Shown here: positions 17,649 to 26,341 of the stretch, piece by piece
Layout of the letters: the number at the start of each line of letters is the position of its first letter
Numbering within the stretch: position 1 is the first letter of the stretch
Source of the DNA: JBBRHQ01 sp963781345
GTDB taxonomy: Bacteria > Actinomycetota > Thermoleophilia > Solirubrobacterales > 70-9
DNA length: 64,000 nucleotides
Direction: 5' to 3'
Assembly: GCA_963781345.1 (NCBI GenBank)
Contig: CAWAFQ010000003.1
Location: forward strand, 124,001 to 188,000
The notes under the pieces: generated by a model
What the model saw: only the letters and a program-made list of their open reading frames with translations
What the model was told of the DNA's origin: nothing
Databases searched by the model: none
Position numbers and translations under genes: made by a program

Positions 17649-18562
17649 CGCAGCGGCAACGGCGCCTCGGCGCCGCCCTCGGTCGCGACCGCGTAGCGGT
17701 TGCGGAGGCCCGCCTCGTCGAGGATCTTGGCGGCGGCCGAGACGCCGGCATCGGCGGCCCCGGTCACCACCCACACCGGCGGCGAGTCGTAGCGGCGGGT
17801 CGCCGCGACCAGCCCCGCGCCCGAGCCGAACTCGCGCGCCGGGCGGCCGTCGGTCGCCAGCCCCTCGAGGACGTATCCCGAACCACGCCTGCGGAACTTC
17901 GCGAAGACGCCGCTGTACTGGGGCCCGCGCTCGACCTGAGAGGCGGCCGGGTCGCTGCGAAGGCGCGACCAGGGACCGACCAGGACCCGGATCGGGTCCC
18001 CTCCTCTCTTCGCCCGGGCCTCCGCGCCCGTGGCGGCCTCGACCCGCGCCCGTACCTCTGCGCAGGCGTCTCCCCCACCGTCGCATTCGACCCTGACGGG
18101 GCGGCGCGCACCGCCGTAGCCGCCCCTAAACGGCTGCGGCCAGGAGCCGACAACGGCCGGCACGTGCATCGCCGCCGTCCAGTCTCGGTAGTCCCACCAG
18201 ATCCGCTCACCGCCACTGAGGGCGACGTCGGCGGCGCCGGTCGGCGACTCGACTCCGTTGACGTAGAAGAACCAGTCTCGGTAGCGCCCGCCGGTGCTGC
18301 CGCCCGCGGTCCCGTTGATCGACTGGACGAAGCCGCCGCCGTAGCGGGTCGTGATCGAAGCGCTGCGGTCGAGGACCCTGATCACGGTGTCGGACTCCCT
18401 GACGTCACCGACAGCCTCGTCGAGGACGGCGTCGCGGCCGTAGTCGCGGGTCACGGTCAGGTGCACGCCGCCGACATCGGACCCCGGCCCGAGGCCGCAG
18501 CCGGAGGTCGCGAGAGCTGCCAGCAGCGCCAGCGCAACCACCGTGGCCGGGCCGGCGCTCAT
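17645..18562 (-). CDS. DUF4430-domain lipoprotein of the cobalamin operon
   Basis: A 305-residue lipoprotein: signal helix VVALALLAALATSGC with the lipobox cysteine, so it should be anchored on the outer face of the membrane. The domain that follows has RYRDWFFYVNGVESPTGAADVALSGGERIWWDYRDW, the pattern of DUF4430 (W-YVNG, GD-I-W-Y), which is also the C-terminal (beta) domain of transcobalamin and intrinsic factor. A second half (about 190-300) with VRVLVGPW-type strands is not recognised. It lies five bases after another DUF4430-like gene and overlaps ECF-T. Role inferred: capture of cobalamin for the transporter. Confidence 0.75.
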   Translation of the reverse strand: MSAGPATVVALALLAALATSGCGLGPGSDVGGVHLTVTRDYGRDAVLDEAVGDVRESDTVIRVLDRSASITTRYGGGFVQSINGTAGGSTGGRYRDWFFYVNGVESPTGAADVALSGGERIWWDYRDWTAAMHVPAVVGSWPQPFRGGYGGARRPVRVECDGGGDACAEVRARVEAATGAEARAKRGGDPIRVLVGPWSRLRSDPAASQVERGPQYSGVFAKFRRRGSGYVLEGLATDGRPAREFGSGAGLVAATRRYDSPPVWVVTGAADAGVSAAAKILDEAGLRNRYAVATEGGAEAPLPLR

Positions 18563-18567
18563 CCTGG

Positions 18568-19554
18568 TCAGCTCTCCCTCTCGCAGCCAAGCGAGCTGTC
18601 CTCGGGGCCGAGGACGACCCGATCCCTCCCGGGGCCGCAATTGACCGTGTCGGCGCCGCCGCCGCGGACGTTGACGACGTCGGCGCCCGACCGTGACCGG
18701 ATCGTGTCCGGGCCGGCCGTGCCGGCAACCGTGTCGGGGCGGCTCGATCCGAAGATCTCCCGGCCTCGCTTCGACGGGCACGCCGAGGCGTCGGCGGAGG
18801 CGCAGACGAAGACCGGGGCCGAGGGGATGTTTCCGGGGCGCACCGCCCGGATCCGCCGGCTCTGCGTCAGCAGCACCTGGGCGTTGCCGGAAGCGTCCGT
18901 CGGCAGGTCGGCGCCATCCACCTTGACCCCCCTGGCCGGGGTCGAGCGGCCGGCGTCGCTGATGCTGAGCACGTGAACTCCGAAGGAAGCGCCCGGCTCA
19001 GCTCTCGCCGGCGCCCGCAGCGCCAGCTCCGGCGGGCAGTAGTACGGCGGCGCCGAATCGCATTTCGAGTAGGGGATCAGGTACCAGATCACCGAGTCGC
19101 CGCCGCGAACCCTGGTCTGATCGCCCGAGGCCTGCGGGTTGCGGTGGTTGACCTTGAGGAACCAGAACTGGCTCGAGCGGACCCGCTCGGATCCGATCCC
19201 GCAAAGGCCGAGACCGGGAAAGCCGAAGTCGTAATCGGTGACAGACAGCGGGCGCAGGTCCGGGTCGGACTCGGAGGCGTCGCGCAGCACCCCGAGCGCG
19301 GTCGCACCGGGCACGGGCACGCTGCGGCCGCTGCCGCCGGTGCCGGTGCCGAAGCACGTGGCGCCAGGGTCGGTCCGAACGGCAGTTGCATCGGTGTACT
19401 GGCGCTGGTCGGCCAGCACCTTCCCGGTGATCGTCAGCACCCGCAGGTCCACCGGGACGGTCCCCGCCGACGCCTGCGCCGCGACCGAGCAGAGCACGGC
19501 CGATGAGGCCACGGCGCAGAGCGCGACCATCCTGGTACGGGAGAACTTGGGCAT
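18568..19554 (-). CDS. Secreted DUF4430-like protein with C-terminal calcium-repeat tail
   Basis: A 328-residue secreted protein and the first gene after the cobalamin riboswitch. A signal peptide (VALCAVASSAVLCSVAAQASA) precedes a domain with SSQFWFLKVNHRNPQASGDQ and GGDSVIWYLIPY, similar to DUF4430 (W-KVN, GD-V-WY). Cysteines at several points (for example TCFG, LCGIG, KCDSA, YYCPPE) suggest disulfides. The last 60 residues form a degenerate hemolysin-type repeat (TAGPDTIRSRSGADVVNV, VNCGPGRDRV, LGCE), a cap also seen in the calcium-repeat protein encoded at 25595-26341. Together with the next lipoprotein it may present vitamin to the transporter. The DUF4430 match is weaker than in the lipoprotein. 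Confidence 0.68.
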   Translation of the reverse strand: MPKFSRTRMVALCAVASSAVLCSVAAQASAGTVPVDLRVLTITGKVLADQRQYTDATAVRTDPGATCFGTGTGGSGRSVPVPGATALGVLRDASESDPDLRPLSVTDYDFGFPGLGLCGIGSERVRSSQFWFLKVNHRNPQASGDQTRVRGGDSVIWYLIPYSKCDSAPPYYCPPELALRAPARAEPGASFGVHVLSISDAGRSTPARGVKVDGADLPTDASGNAQVLLTQSRRIRAVRPGNIPSAPVFVCASADASACPSKRGREIFGSSRPDTVAGTAGPDTIRSRSGADVVNVRGGGADTVNCGPGRDRVVLGPEDSSLGCERES

Positions 19555-19594
19555 GAAGCCACCCCTTCCGCGAGGGTTGTAGTTGGCTCGGCCG

Positions 19595-19760
19595 GGGACA
19601 GGTCTCCTGGCTTCCGGGAACGTCAGCCGCGCCTTCCCGGAGATTCGGTGTCCTCCCCAGTGGCCGCCCCTGGCGGGGCCGGCGGCATCCTCTTACCCGG
19701 TCACAGTGGCGGGACCGCGCCGGCTTCGCACCGGACTTCCCTTGACCACCGACCGTATGT
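19595..19760 (-). promoter_or_regulatory. Cobalamin riboswitch
   Basis: Read on the minus strand, the segment has the conserved blocks in order: GGTCAAGGGAAGTCCGGTGC, GAAGCCGGCGCGGTCCC, the B12-box GCCACTGTGA, and the 3' element GAAGCCAGGAGACCTG. These are the hallmark sequences of the AdoCbl-type riboswitch. It ends about 40 bases before the ATG of the first DUF4430-like gene, so the whole operon down to 13032 should be shut off when cobalamin is plentiful. A possible -10 box (TAGACT) lies at 19768-19773. Confidence 0.93.
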
Positions 19761-19822
19761 CGGCCTCAGTCTATGGGTTGGAGACCGGGGCCGGGAGCCC
19801 GCACGAGGCGCCTTGTCCGGGT

Positions 19823-19865
19823 CTGTGGCGAGTTTCTTTGGCATATCCAAAGGAACTCGCCACAG
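19823..19865. terminator. Long hairpin after the multicopper oxidase gene
   Basis: Two 19-base arms (CTGTGGCGAGTTTCTTTGG and its near-complement) pair with a single mismatch around a five-base loop. It lies 12 bases past the stop of the multicopper oxidase gene and upstream of the riboswitch, so it probably ends the oxidase message and insulates the riboswitch operon. Confidence 0.7.
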
Positions 19866-19876
19866 CGGCCGCATCG

Positions 19877-21850
19877 CTAGATGACGTAGTCGCGCGTGGC
19901 ACCGAGCAGGCGCCCATCGTCGGCGTGGCCGACGAGGGTCACCCTCGTCAGCCCGGACCGGGCGAGCGGCACTCGCAGCGGCCCGCGGATGGCATCGCCC
20001 TCGAGCGTGTCGCGCACCTCGCCGTCAACCGCGACCTCGAGCCGGCTCAGCCGCTCCCCATCCGGCGCCGCCGGGGTGAACTCCACAGCCCCGGCGCCGA
20101 GGACGGCCGCGTCGGGGAGCCCCAGGGAGGGCGGCTCTGCGTGCCGGGGGATCTCCCCCCTGCGCCGCCGCGCGACCTCATCGCCCGCCGGCTGCCTCGC
20201 GACCGAGTCGACGACCTCGAACTGAGTCATCAGGCCGTGGTCCTCGTGGTCGAGCATGTGGCAGTGGATCACGTACTTGCCTGTGAAGTCGCTGAAGTGC
20301 CCGGCGACGAGGATCGTGTCGCCCGGCTCGACGAAGAAGGTCTCCTTGAGGCAGCGCTCCCACGGCTTCGGACGCCTGCCGTTGCGCCGCAGCAGGTACC
20401 AGTCGGTGTGGTGGAGGTGGAAGATGTGGGTGACCTTGGTGCGGTTGGTGATCTGCCAGGTCTCGGTCGTTCCGAGGACGGGATGGGCGTCTGCGCGGGC
20501 CGGGCTGAAGGTCTTGCCGTTGATCAGCCAGGTCGGGAAGAAGGCGCCGCCGAGCGAGATCACCCAGCTGCGATCGGGGGCCGTCCGGGCTTCCGCGGTC
20601 CACGCCGGCAGCGGCCGCAACGCGGCCGGGACGCGGCTGCGGTCGGCGCGCCGCCTGCCGACCCGGAACTGCATCAGGGCTCCAACGTAGGGACGCGAGC
20701 CGAGCGAGTGCTCGCCGTCGTGGCGCTTCTCGCTCCTGAGCTCGACCGAGCGCCCGGCGGCGTTCGAGAAATCGACCACCACCTCGACCCGCTCCGCCGG
20801 CCCCAGCAGAATCTGGCGCCGCTTCACCGGCTTGGGCATGAGGCCACTGTCGGTTGCGATCTGGACGAAGCCGGCCCCGTTCGAGAGCGAGAGGTTGTAG
20901 GCGCGGAACTGGGAGGCGTTGAGGATACGCAGGCGGTAGCGCCGGGCCGAGACCTTGCTGTGGGGCATGTAGGCCCCGTTGACGAGGATGAGAGGGCCCG
21001 TGATCCCGTCGTTGGGGGGCTGGCGGTTGGTGAAGGGATTCGTCAGCTGGTTGTGGCGGTCAAGGGAGCGGTCGGTGATCATCAGCGGGATGTCACAAGC
21101 GCCGTCCGGCAGCTGCAGGGCCTCCTCGACGGCGTCGTCGATGATCCACATCCCCGCAAGTCCCTTCCAGACGTTGGCCGCGGTGTGGTCGAGGCGGTGG
21201 TCGTGGTACCACTGGAACGCGGCCCTCTCTGGCCCGCCGTCCTCGATCAGGTCGTAGACGTAGGTCTTGCTGTGGCCCGGCCTGATCAGCAGGTCGTTCC
21301 CGGAAGCCCGCTCCGAGAGGCCCCTCGGGATCCGGCAGTAGTCGGAGAAGCGGTGCGACGCGGTCAGCCCGCCCGGCTGTCCGTCGAACTGGGAGCGATT
21401 GTGCCCGCCGTGGAGGTGGACCGTGAGCTCACCGGCGTCCTTCGGCAGCCGGTGTGTAAATGTGACCTTCGTCTGCTCGCCGGCCGGGCGGCGGATCGTC
21501 GGGCCCGGGAAGGTCCCGCCGTAGGTCCACATCTTCGTCTTTCGCCCAGGCAGGACCTGAACTCCAGCCTGCTTGATCGGGATCCTCAGATTCGCCCCGC
21601 GAAGCGTCCGCGGGATCGGCAGTCGCGCGCGGAAGGGCCGCGCCCCCAGCGCCGTGGCCGTCTCGGCGGAGGCCGGCAGGAGGCTTCCCGGGCGCACCCG
21701 CAGCGGCAGCAGCAGCGCCACGACCCCCCCGCCGAGGGCGCCGAGGAAGGCCCGGCGCCCGAAGCGGGGGGAAGCGTCGCGCGAGTCTGCTGCGGGCCCG
21801 TCTAAGGCAGGACCTTTATCGAGCCCTGCATCCACGGATGGACCACGCAC
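19877..21850 (-). CDS. Multicopper oxidase
   Basis: A 657-residue laccase-like enzyme. A twin-arginine-type signal (FGRRAFLGALGGGVVALLLPL) near residue 30 indicates export in folded form. The four copper-binding motifs are present: HLHGGHN, WYHDHR, HIFHLHHTDW and HCHMLDHEDHGLM. It would oxidise phenols or metal ions while reducing oxygen to water outside the membrane. After the third cupredoxin domain there is an extra C-terminal strand-rich region (about 560-657) not typical of laccases. The GTG start lies within the last 49 bases of the upstream cupredoxin gene, implying coupled translation. Confidence 0.9.
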   Translation of the reverse strand: MRGPSVDAGLDKGPALDGPAADSRDASPRFGRRAFLGALGGGVVALLLPLRVRPGSLLPASAETATALGARPFRARLPIPRTLRGANLRIPIKQAGVQVLPGRKTKMWTYGGTFPGPTIRRPAGEQTKVTFTHRLPKDAGELTVHLHGGHNRSQFDGQPGGLTASHRFSDYCRIPRGLSERASGNDLLIRPGHSKTYVYDLIEDGGPERAAFQWYHDHRLDHTAANVWKGLAGMWIIDDAVEEALQLPDGACDIPLMITDRSLDRHNQLTNPFTNRQPPNDGITGPLILVNGAYMPHSKVSARRYRLRILNASQFRAYNLSLSNGAGFVQIATDSGLMPKPVKRRQILLGPAERVEVVVDFSNAAGRSVELRSEKRHDGEHSLGSRPYVGALMQFRVGRRRADRSRVPAALRPLPAWTAEARTAPDRSWVISLGGAFFPTWLINGKTFSPARADAHPVLGTTETWQITNRTKVTHIFHLHHTDWYLLRRNGRRPKPWERCLKETFFVEPGDTILVAGHFSDFTGKYVIHCHMLDHEDHGLMTQFEVVDSVARQPAGDEVARRRRGEIPRHAEPPSLGLPDAAVLGAGAVEFTPAAPDGERLSRLEVAVDGEVRDTLEGDAIRGPLRVPLARSGLTRVTLVGHADDGRLLGATRDYVI

Positions 21851-22392
21851 ATGAAGAAGAACCTCCTCGGACCCTTCGAGGTGTCGATCGTGACCTTCTG
21901 GCCGAACGAAGCGTTGGGCTTTTGGCCCGTGAACCAGGAGTCACCGTTGCGCTTGAGGTCGCCAACCATGCTCCATCCTGGCCTTCCGGCCTCGGCGGGA
22001 TTCTCGGTCGGGGGTCCGTTGCCCTTGACCCCATGCCACTTTGCGACCGCCATGCAGATATGCCCAGGCGTGAAGCACTTCTGCCGCCCGGCCTTGGTAG
22101 TCGGACGTGCCTTGCGGGCCACCAATGAGAAGGTGTGGGGCCCGATCGCCTTCGGATTTGTCTTGTCGACGATCCGCAGAGTGTCGCCCTCTCTGACCTT
22201 CTTCGGTGCGACGAAATGGGGCAGGCCGTTGCCGCGCAGCTTGATGTAAACTTTGTCGGTCTTCGACTTGCGGGCGTGGCCTGTCGAGCCCGTTGCCAAC
22301 GGGGAGGCGACCATCGCGAGCACTAGGAGACATGCCCCTGAGGCGAGCAACGCGGCCCTGCCGGGTCCGCTGCGAAGGTGATTGTTACTCAA
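21802..22392 (-). CDS. Secreted cupredoxin (plastocyanin-like) protein
   Basis: A 196-residue protein with a signal helix (AALLASGACLLVLAMVASPLA) and a single cupredoxin domain. VREGDTLRIVDKTNP and GPHTFSLV carry the first copper ligand histidine, and FFFMCVVHPWMQGSIKVL gives the C-x3-H-x3-M ligand set of type 1 copper sites. A TTG at 22392 is chosen as start because GGAAAGGAAG lies eight bases before it; an earlier start at 22503 is open but would add an unlikely leader. It overlaps the multicopper oxidase gene and could pass electrons to or from it. Confidence 0.85.
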   Translation of the reverse strand: MSNNHLRSGPGRAALLASGACLLVLAMVASPLATGSTGHARKSKTDKVYIKLRGNGLPHFVAPKKVREGDTLRIVDKTNPKAIGPHTFSLVARKARPTTKAGRQKCFTPGHICMAVAKWHGVKGNGPPTENPAEAGRPGWSMVGDLKRNGDSWFTGQKPNASFGQKVTIDTSKGPRRFFFMCVVHPWMQGSIKVLP

Positions 22393-22545
22393 TCTGTGCT
22401 TCCTTTCCCGCGCCGACCGCGGCAGAATCTGTCCCCGGTCGCGCTGATAGTCCTCTGCCAAGAATGCCGACCGGACCCTACCCGTCGCGGACCCGCAGTG
22501 CAAGGGACAGCTGGCGCGTGACCGCGCTCCGGTAGCGCGAGAGGA

Positions 22546-23802
22546 TCAGCCGAGGACCACGGGGATCGAGCGGTACTGGTTGAGGAAGGTCGAGCTGACC
22601 CGCTCGCCCGGCCCGTCGAGCTCAATGCTCTCGAACCGCTTCATCGTCTCCTCTATCCAGAGCTTCAGCTCCAGCCGCGCCAGTCCAGCGCCGAGACAGA
22701 AGTGGCGCCCGCCGCCGCCGAAGCCCTGGTGGGGGTTGGGGTCGCGGCGCACGTCGAAGGTCTGGGGGTCCTCGAAGGCGCTCTCATCTCGGTTGCCCGA
22801 GACGTACCAGAGGGCAAGCTTGTCGCCGGCCTTCACCTGCTTGCCGGCGAGCTCGGTGTCGCGGGTTGCGGTGCGGCGCATGTAGGCGAAGGCGGGGTTG
22901 TAGCGGACGAACTCCTCGACCACCCGCTCGAGCGGGACCTCCCCGGAGCGGACGAGCTGCATCTGCTCGGGGTCCTCGAGCAGGTTCTTGATGCCGGAGG
23001 TGAAGACGGCGCGGGTCGAGTCGTTGCCGGCGACCATCAGCAGGAAGAAGAACATCAGCACCTCCTCGTGGGATAGGTGCTCGCCGTCGACCTCGGCCTG
23101 GATGAATGCCGTGGTCAGGTCGTCGGTGGGATGCTCGCTGCGCTCGTCGATCATCTCGTTGACGTAGGGGATGAACTCCTCCAGGGCCTTCCAGACGTCG
23201 CCAAGGTCGGGTGAGAGATTCGGGTCCTGGAAAGCAGTGGTGCGGTTGGTCCAATCGACGAGGCGCTCGGCGTCGGAGCGCGGCGCCCCGAGCATCTCGC
23301 CGATCACCATCGCGGGGACATAGACACCGACGTCATTGACAAGGTCGAGCCGTCCGTCGGAGTGCTTTGAGAGTGCGCGGTCGTAGACCAGGTTGATGAT
23401 CTCGCGCATCCGCTCGGTGTGCTCGATCGCCCGCTTCGGGGTAAAGGCACGCTGCACCAGCGCCTTGAGCCGGTCGTGGCGGGGCGGGTCCTGGGTGATC
23501 ATCATGTTGGCGGCGACGTCCATCGGGTCCGGTGCGCCCGGCTCCGCCGCGAGCTTGTCGACGAGGATGATGCTTCGCTCGGAGGAGAACGTCTCGTGGT
23601 CGCGCCCGACCGCGGCGATGTCGTCGAAGCGCACGACTGACCAGAAGCCCCCCTCGTCGGGGAAGTCACCGAGCTCGCTCCAGTGCAGCGGCTCCTCGCT
23701 GCGGAGCTGAGTGAAGATCTCGTGCGGCGGACCCTCCCTCCAGAGATCGAGATCGCTGATGTCGAGTCCTGAGAGGTCGGCAGGCGGTGAGATCGTGCTC
23801 AT
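22546..23802 (-). CDS. Cytochrome P450
   Basis: A 418-residue haem monooxygenase. The I-helix oxygen-binding motif is FLLMVAGNDSTR, the K-helix ExxR motif is in VVEEFVRYNP, and the haem-ligand loop is FGGGGRHFCLGAGLARLEL. The bacterial class I length and the sequence MMITQDPPRHDRLKALVQRAFTPK are like CYP groups that hydroxylate steroids, terpenoids or fatty acids. The ATG at 23802 has a GGAGG site eight bases ahead. Electrons may come from the ferredoxin reductase and 3Fe-4S ferredoxin encoded at 27687-29070. The substrate is not predictable. Confidence 0.92.
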   Translation of the reverse strand: MSTISPPADLSGLDISDLDLWREGPPHEIFTQLRSEEPLHWSELGDFPDEGGFWSVVRFDDIAAVGRDHETFSSERSIILVDKLAAEPGAPDPMDVAANMMITQDPPRHDRLKALVQRAFTPKRAIEHTERMREIINLVYDRALSKHSDGRLDLVNDVGVYVPAMVIGEMLGAPRSDAERLVDWTNRTTAFQDPNLSPDLGDVWKALEEFIPYVNEMIDERSEHPTDDLTTAFIQAEVDGEHLSHEEVLMFFFLLMVAGNDSTRAVFTSGIKNLLEDPEQMQLVRSGEVPLERVVEEFVRYNPAFAYMRRTATRDTELAGKQVKAGDKLALWYVSGNRDESAFEDPQTFDVRRDPNPHQGFGGGGRHFCLGAGLARLELKLWIEETMKRFESIELDGPGERVSSTFLNQYRSIPVVLG

Positions 23803-23925
23803 CGGGGTCCTCCGTTGATCGTGGTGCGGGCATCGGCCGCCGACGGCGTTGGCGGCAAACCAGAGGGCTGCACGGCCCTCACGCAACCCTAATGCAACGC
23901 GGCTCTGCCGGCGACCCTTGATGGA

Positions 23926-24366
23926 TCAGCTGCATCGGAAGGGTGCGCTGGCATCGGAGGCGGTGTGCGTCCACTCGCCGCTGCGGGCAAGCGCCTGCCC
24001 GACGACCGTGGTCGTCCACACACCCCTGACGCACCCGGGCACGCCAACCTGGGCCTTGACCCTGCGGTCGTTGTCGTAGTCGGTGTTGCAGCGAACGTTG
24101 AAGAAGCGCCCGCCGTAGCGCTTGTTGAGGCAGACGGTGACGCGAATCGCGGTGTGGCTGCGCTCGGTCGCGTACCCACCGGCCCCGACGAGGCTGAGCG
24201 AGCCGCTGTCGAAGGAGGGCTGCCTGGCGAGGGCGCCGTAGCGACCGTGCGCGAGGGCGAATCCGGGCAGGGCGGCGAGTAGGAGGAGCGCCCCGAGCGC
24301 GGTCAGGACGCGCGTCGACCTCAACCTCCCGGTGGCCTTGGCCTTGGTCATGTTGCTGGTCTTCAT
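23926..24366 (-). CDS. Small secreted protein of unknown function
   Basis: A 146-residue protein with an N-terminal basic region and a clear signal helix (VLTALGALLLLAALPGFALA). The mature part (about 110 residues) has four cysteines (VTVCLN, NVRCNTD, GVPGCVRG, PFRCS), suggesting two disulfide bonds, and a tyrosine-rich, polar sequence. I do not recognise the family. The ATG at 24366 follows a GAGGAGAT ribosome-binding site. It is divergent from the LuxR-type membrane regulator gene, whose start is about 125 bases away, so the regulator might control it. Confidence 0.7.
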   Translation of the reverse strand: MKTSNMTKAKATGRLRSTRVLTALGALLLLAALPGFALAHGRYGALARQPSFDSGSLSLVGAGGYATERSHTAIRVTVCLNKRYGGRFFNVRCNTDYDNDRRVKAQVGVPGCVRGVWTTTVVGQALARSGEWTHTASDASAPFRCS

Positions 24367-24490
24367 CTTCGATCTCCTCGGCGTCCGCAGCTTCACGCCT
24401 TGCGGCAGGGTTACAGTAGGGCGGTCTGGCGGAACTGACAAGGCACCCTGGGGGTAGAAACACGCCTCCCGGGTGTTCGTACCTACCGAT

Positions 24491-25525
24491 ATGGCTGAAA
24501 TTCCACCGGCTTCGGGATCGAGGAGGGACGGCGTCTCGGCCGCGCTCCCGGCGAATCTGCGCCTGACCGAGACCCAGCGGGGCATTCTCGCGGCGCTCTG
24601 CCGGCCATGCGCCGACGGCAGCCGCTACGCGACGCCGGCGACCAATCAGGAGATAGCCGCAGAGGTCTTCCTCAGCGTCGACGCGGTCAAGGCCCATCTG
24701 CGCGCGCTCTACCGCAAGTTCGGCGTCGAGCCGCTGCCGCACAACCAGAAACGGGCGCGGCTGGTCGAGATGGTCCTCGAGGGAAACCTGCTGAGCGCCG
24801 AGCAACTCGCCGGTGACGTCGCCAACGCGGAACAACTCGCCGAAGGCGACGGCGGGATCGGGGCTCCTGCTCACAAGGTCGACGAAGAGACGACGCCGGG
24901 CGAAGCGGCCGAGCTGGTTCCGCCACACCCCGACGCCGGCGACCGGCCGCCCGAGCACGAGGACGCCGATCGCCTGCTGCCCGCCTCGCTCGAGTCGCGT
25001 GGCGGCCCCGGGCGTCGCTCGGTTCTTATCGGTGCGGCGTCGATTGTCGCAATCGCGGCGATCGCGCTCGCAGCCTCCGGCGTGATCTCCGGGGACTCCG
25101 CCGGGGATTCCCCCGAACAGCTGAGCCCGGCCGCCTACAGGGCCGCCGTGAACGAGTCCTGCGGGCTGGCGATCGCCGGCGCCGCGCCGCGGGCCGGCGC
25201 CTCGAGCAGCGAGCGTGCCCGCAGCTACCTCGGAGTGATCGAGACCATGAATGGGCGCCTCGAGTCCCTCGGGCCACCGCCCGGAAACGACCTCGCACTG
25301 GCCAGGTTCAGCTCTGGGTTGCGCCGCGCGGCGGACAACACGAGCATCGTCGCGCTCGGCCCACCCGAGCCCGGCACCCGCCGCAGCGCCGACGTCGTCG
25401 CCGAGCTGACGCTCGCCGCCGGCCAGGTGCAGGCAGGCGCCCTCGGCTACGGCCTCGGCAAGGACTGCTCGGCGATCGGCGCCCTGGTCGCAGCCTCGGC
25501 CCGAAACGCCGCCGTCTACCGCTGA
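24491..25525 (+). CDS. Membrane-anchored LuxR-type regulator with an extracytoplasmic domain
   Basis: A 344-residue protein. Residues 25-85 form a LuxR-type helix-turn-helix (LTETQRGILAALC, TNQEIAAEVFLSVDAVKAHLRALYRKFGV). A charged linker follows, then one membrane helix (VLIGAASIVAIAAIALAASGVI, about 180-200) and an outer domain of about 130 residues that starts AYRAAVNESC and ends GYGLGKDC. That outer domain resembles the one in the lipoprotein encoded at 29094-29705. The layout is that of a one-component signal sensor, with DNA binding inside and sensing outside. A GTG at 24473 is an alternative start. A strong terminator follows the stop. Confidence 0.8.
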   Translation: MAEIPPASGSRRDGVSAALPANLRLTETQRGILAALCRPCADGSRYATPATNQEIAAEVFLSVDAVKAHLRALYRKFGVEPLPHNQKRARLVEMVLEGNLLSAEQLAGDVANAEQLAEGDGGIGAPAHKVDEETTPGEAAELVPPHPDAGDRPPEHEDADRLLPASLESRGGPGRRSVLIGAASIVAIAAIALAASGVISGDSAGDSPEQLSPAAYRAAVNESCGLAIAGAAPRAGASSSERARSYLGVIETMNGRLESLGPPPGNDLALARFSSGLRRAADNTSIVALGPPEPGTRRSADVVAELTLAAGQVQAGALGYGLGKDCSAIGALVAASARNAAVYR

Positions 25526-25530
25526 GAGAA

Positions 25531-25556
25531 GGGGCGGGACCCGCGGGTCCCGCCCC
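25531..25556. terminator. Rho-independent-type hairpin after the LuxR-type regulator
   Basis: GGGGCGGGACCCG pairs perfectly with CGGGTCCCGCCCC, five bases past the regulator's stop. It lies between convergent genes and could serve both strands. Confidence 0.8.
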
Positions 25557-25594
25557 TCGTTCCTCTGTGAGGAGGTCTCTCGGATCGGCCCCTC

Positions 25595-26341
25595 CTACGC
25601 GCCGACCTCGGTGTCGTCGTCGGAGGGCTTCGGCTCGCCGATCAGCACCCGCTCGCAGTTGTCGCCAACCACGTCGGAGGCGTCGGCGTAGACGACGTCG
25701 CGGCCGCGGCCGCAGCCGACCTCGTCGGCCTCGCCGTCGCGGACGAAAACGGCGTCGTCGCCCTCCCCGGCCCGGACCACATCGACCCCCGGCTGGGGCA
25801 CGTCGACCTGGGCCCTGGCGAAGAGCCGGTCGCCGCCGTCGCCGCCGGCGATGGCGTCGACACCGGGGCCGGCGTAGACAACATCGGCACCGTCGCCGCC
25901 CGCCTCGCGATCATTGCCGTCGCGGCCGCGAAGCAGGTCGCGCCCGTCGCCGCCGGCGATCTCATCGTCACCGGCCTGACCGAGGATCAGATCGGCCCTC
26001 TCGCCCCCGGCGATCGTGTCGTCGCCCTCACCGCCTCCGATCGAATCATCGCCATCACCGCCGCGGACCCGGTCGTCCCCGGCGTCGCCGGAGACGCGAT
26101 CGGCACCGCGACCGGCGTCGATCGCATCGTTGCCGTCGCCTCCGAGCACGCTGTCGTCCCCGGCGAGGGCGCTGACCGTGTCGGCTCCTCCCTTGGCGTC
26201 GATCAGATCGGCCCCGGGTGTACCGATCAGCACCTCGTCGGTGTCATCGCCGGTGATCGTCGCCGCGCCGGCAACACCGACGGAGACGGCCAAAGCGAGA
26301 GCTCCCGTGGCCACAAACAACAGGTTGCGTCGCATCCTCAT
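25595..26341 (-). CDS. Secreted hemolysin-type calcium-binding repeat protein
   Basis: A 248-residue secreted protein. A signal peptide (NLLFVATGALALAVSVGVAGA) is followed by about a dozen nonapeptide repeats of the GGxGxDxLx type (GGDGNDAIDAG, GGDGDDSIGGG, GGEGDDTIAGG and so on), which wind into a calcium-binding beta-roll. The C-terminal cap (VGCGRGRDVVYADASDVVGDNCERV) carries two cysteines. A GGAGGGGA site precedes the ATG at 26341. Such stand-alone repeat proteins are common in Thermoleophilia-type genomes and have no assigned function. It has no catalytic domain or type I secretion genes nearby, and the signal peptide points to Sec export. Confidence 0.85.
   Translation of the reverse strand: MRMRRNLLFVATGALALAVSVGVAGAATITGDDTDEVLIGTPGADLIDAKGGADTVSALAGDDSVLGGDGNDAIDAGRGADRVSGDAGDDRVRGGDGDDSIGGGEGDDTIAGGERADLILGQAGDDEIAGGDGRDLLRGRDGNDREAGGDGADVVYAGPGVDAIAGGDGGDRLFARAQVDVPQPGVDVVRAGEGDDAVFVRDGEADEVGCGRGRDVVYADASDVVGDNCERVLIGEPKPSDDDTEVGA

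Noticed and set aside
19583..21805. 740-codon open frame on the plus strand
   Set aside because: It lies opposite the multicopper oxidase gene, has no domain and a composition expected from a GC-rich shadow frame; the opposite strand has all copper motifs.
25567..26175. Arginine-rich plus-strand frame
   Set aside because: Antisense to the calcium-repeat gene; repeats of that gene cause the regular arginine pattern.
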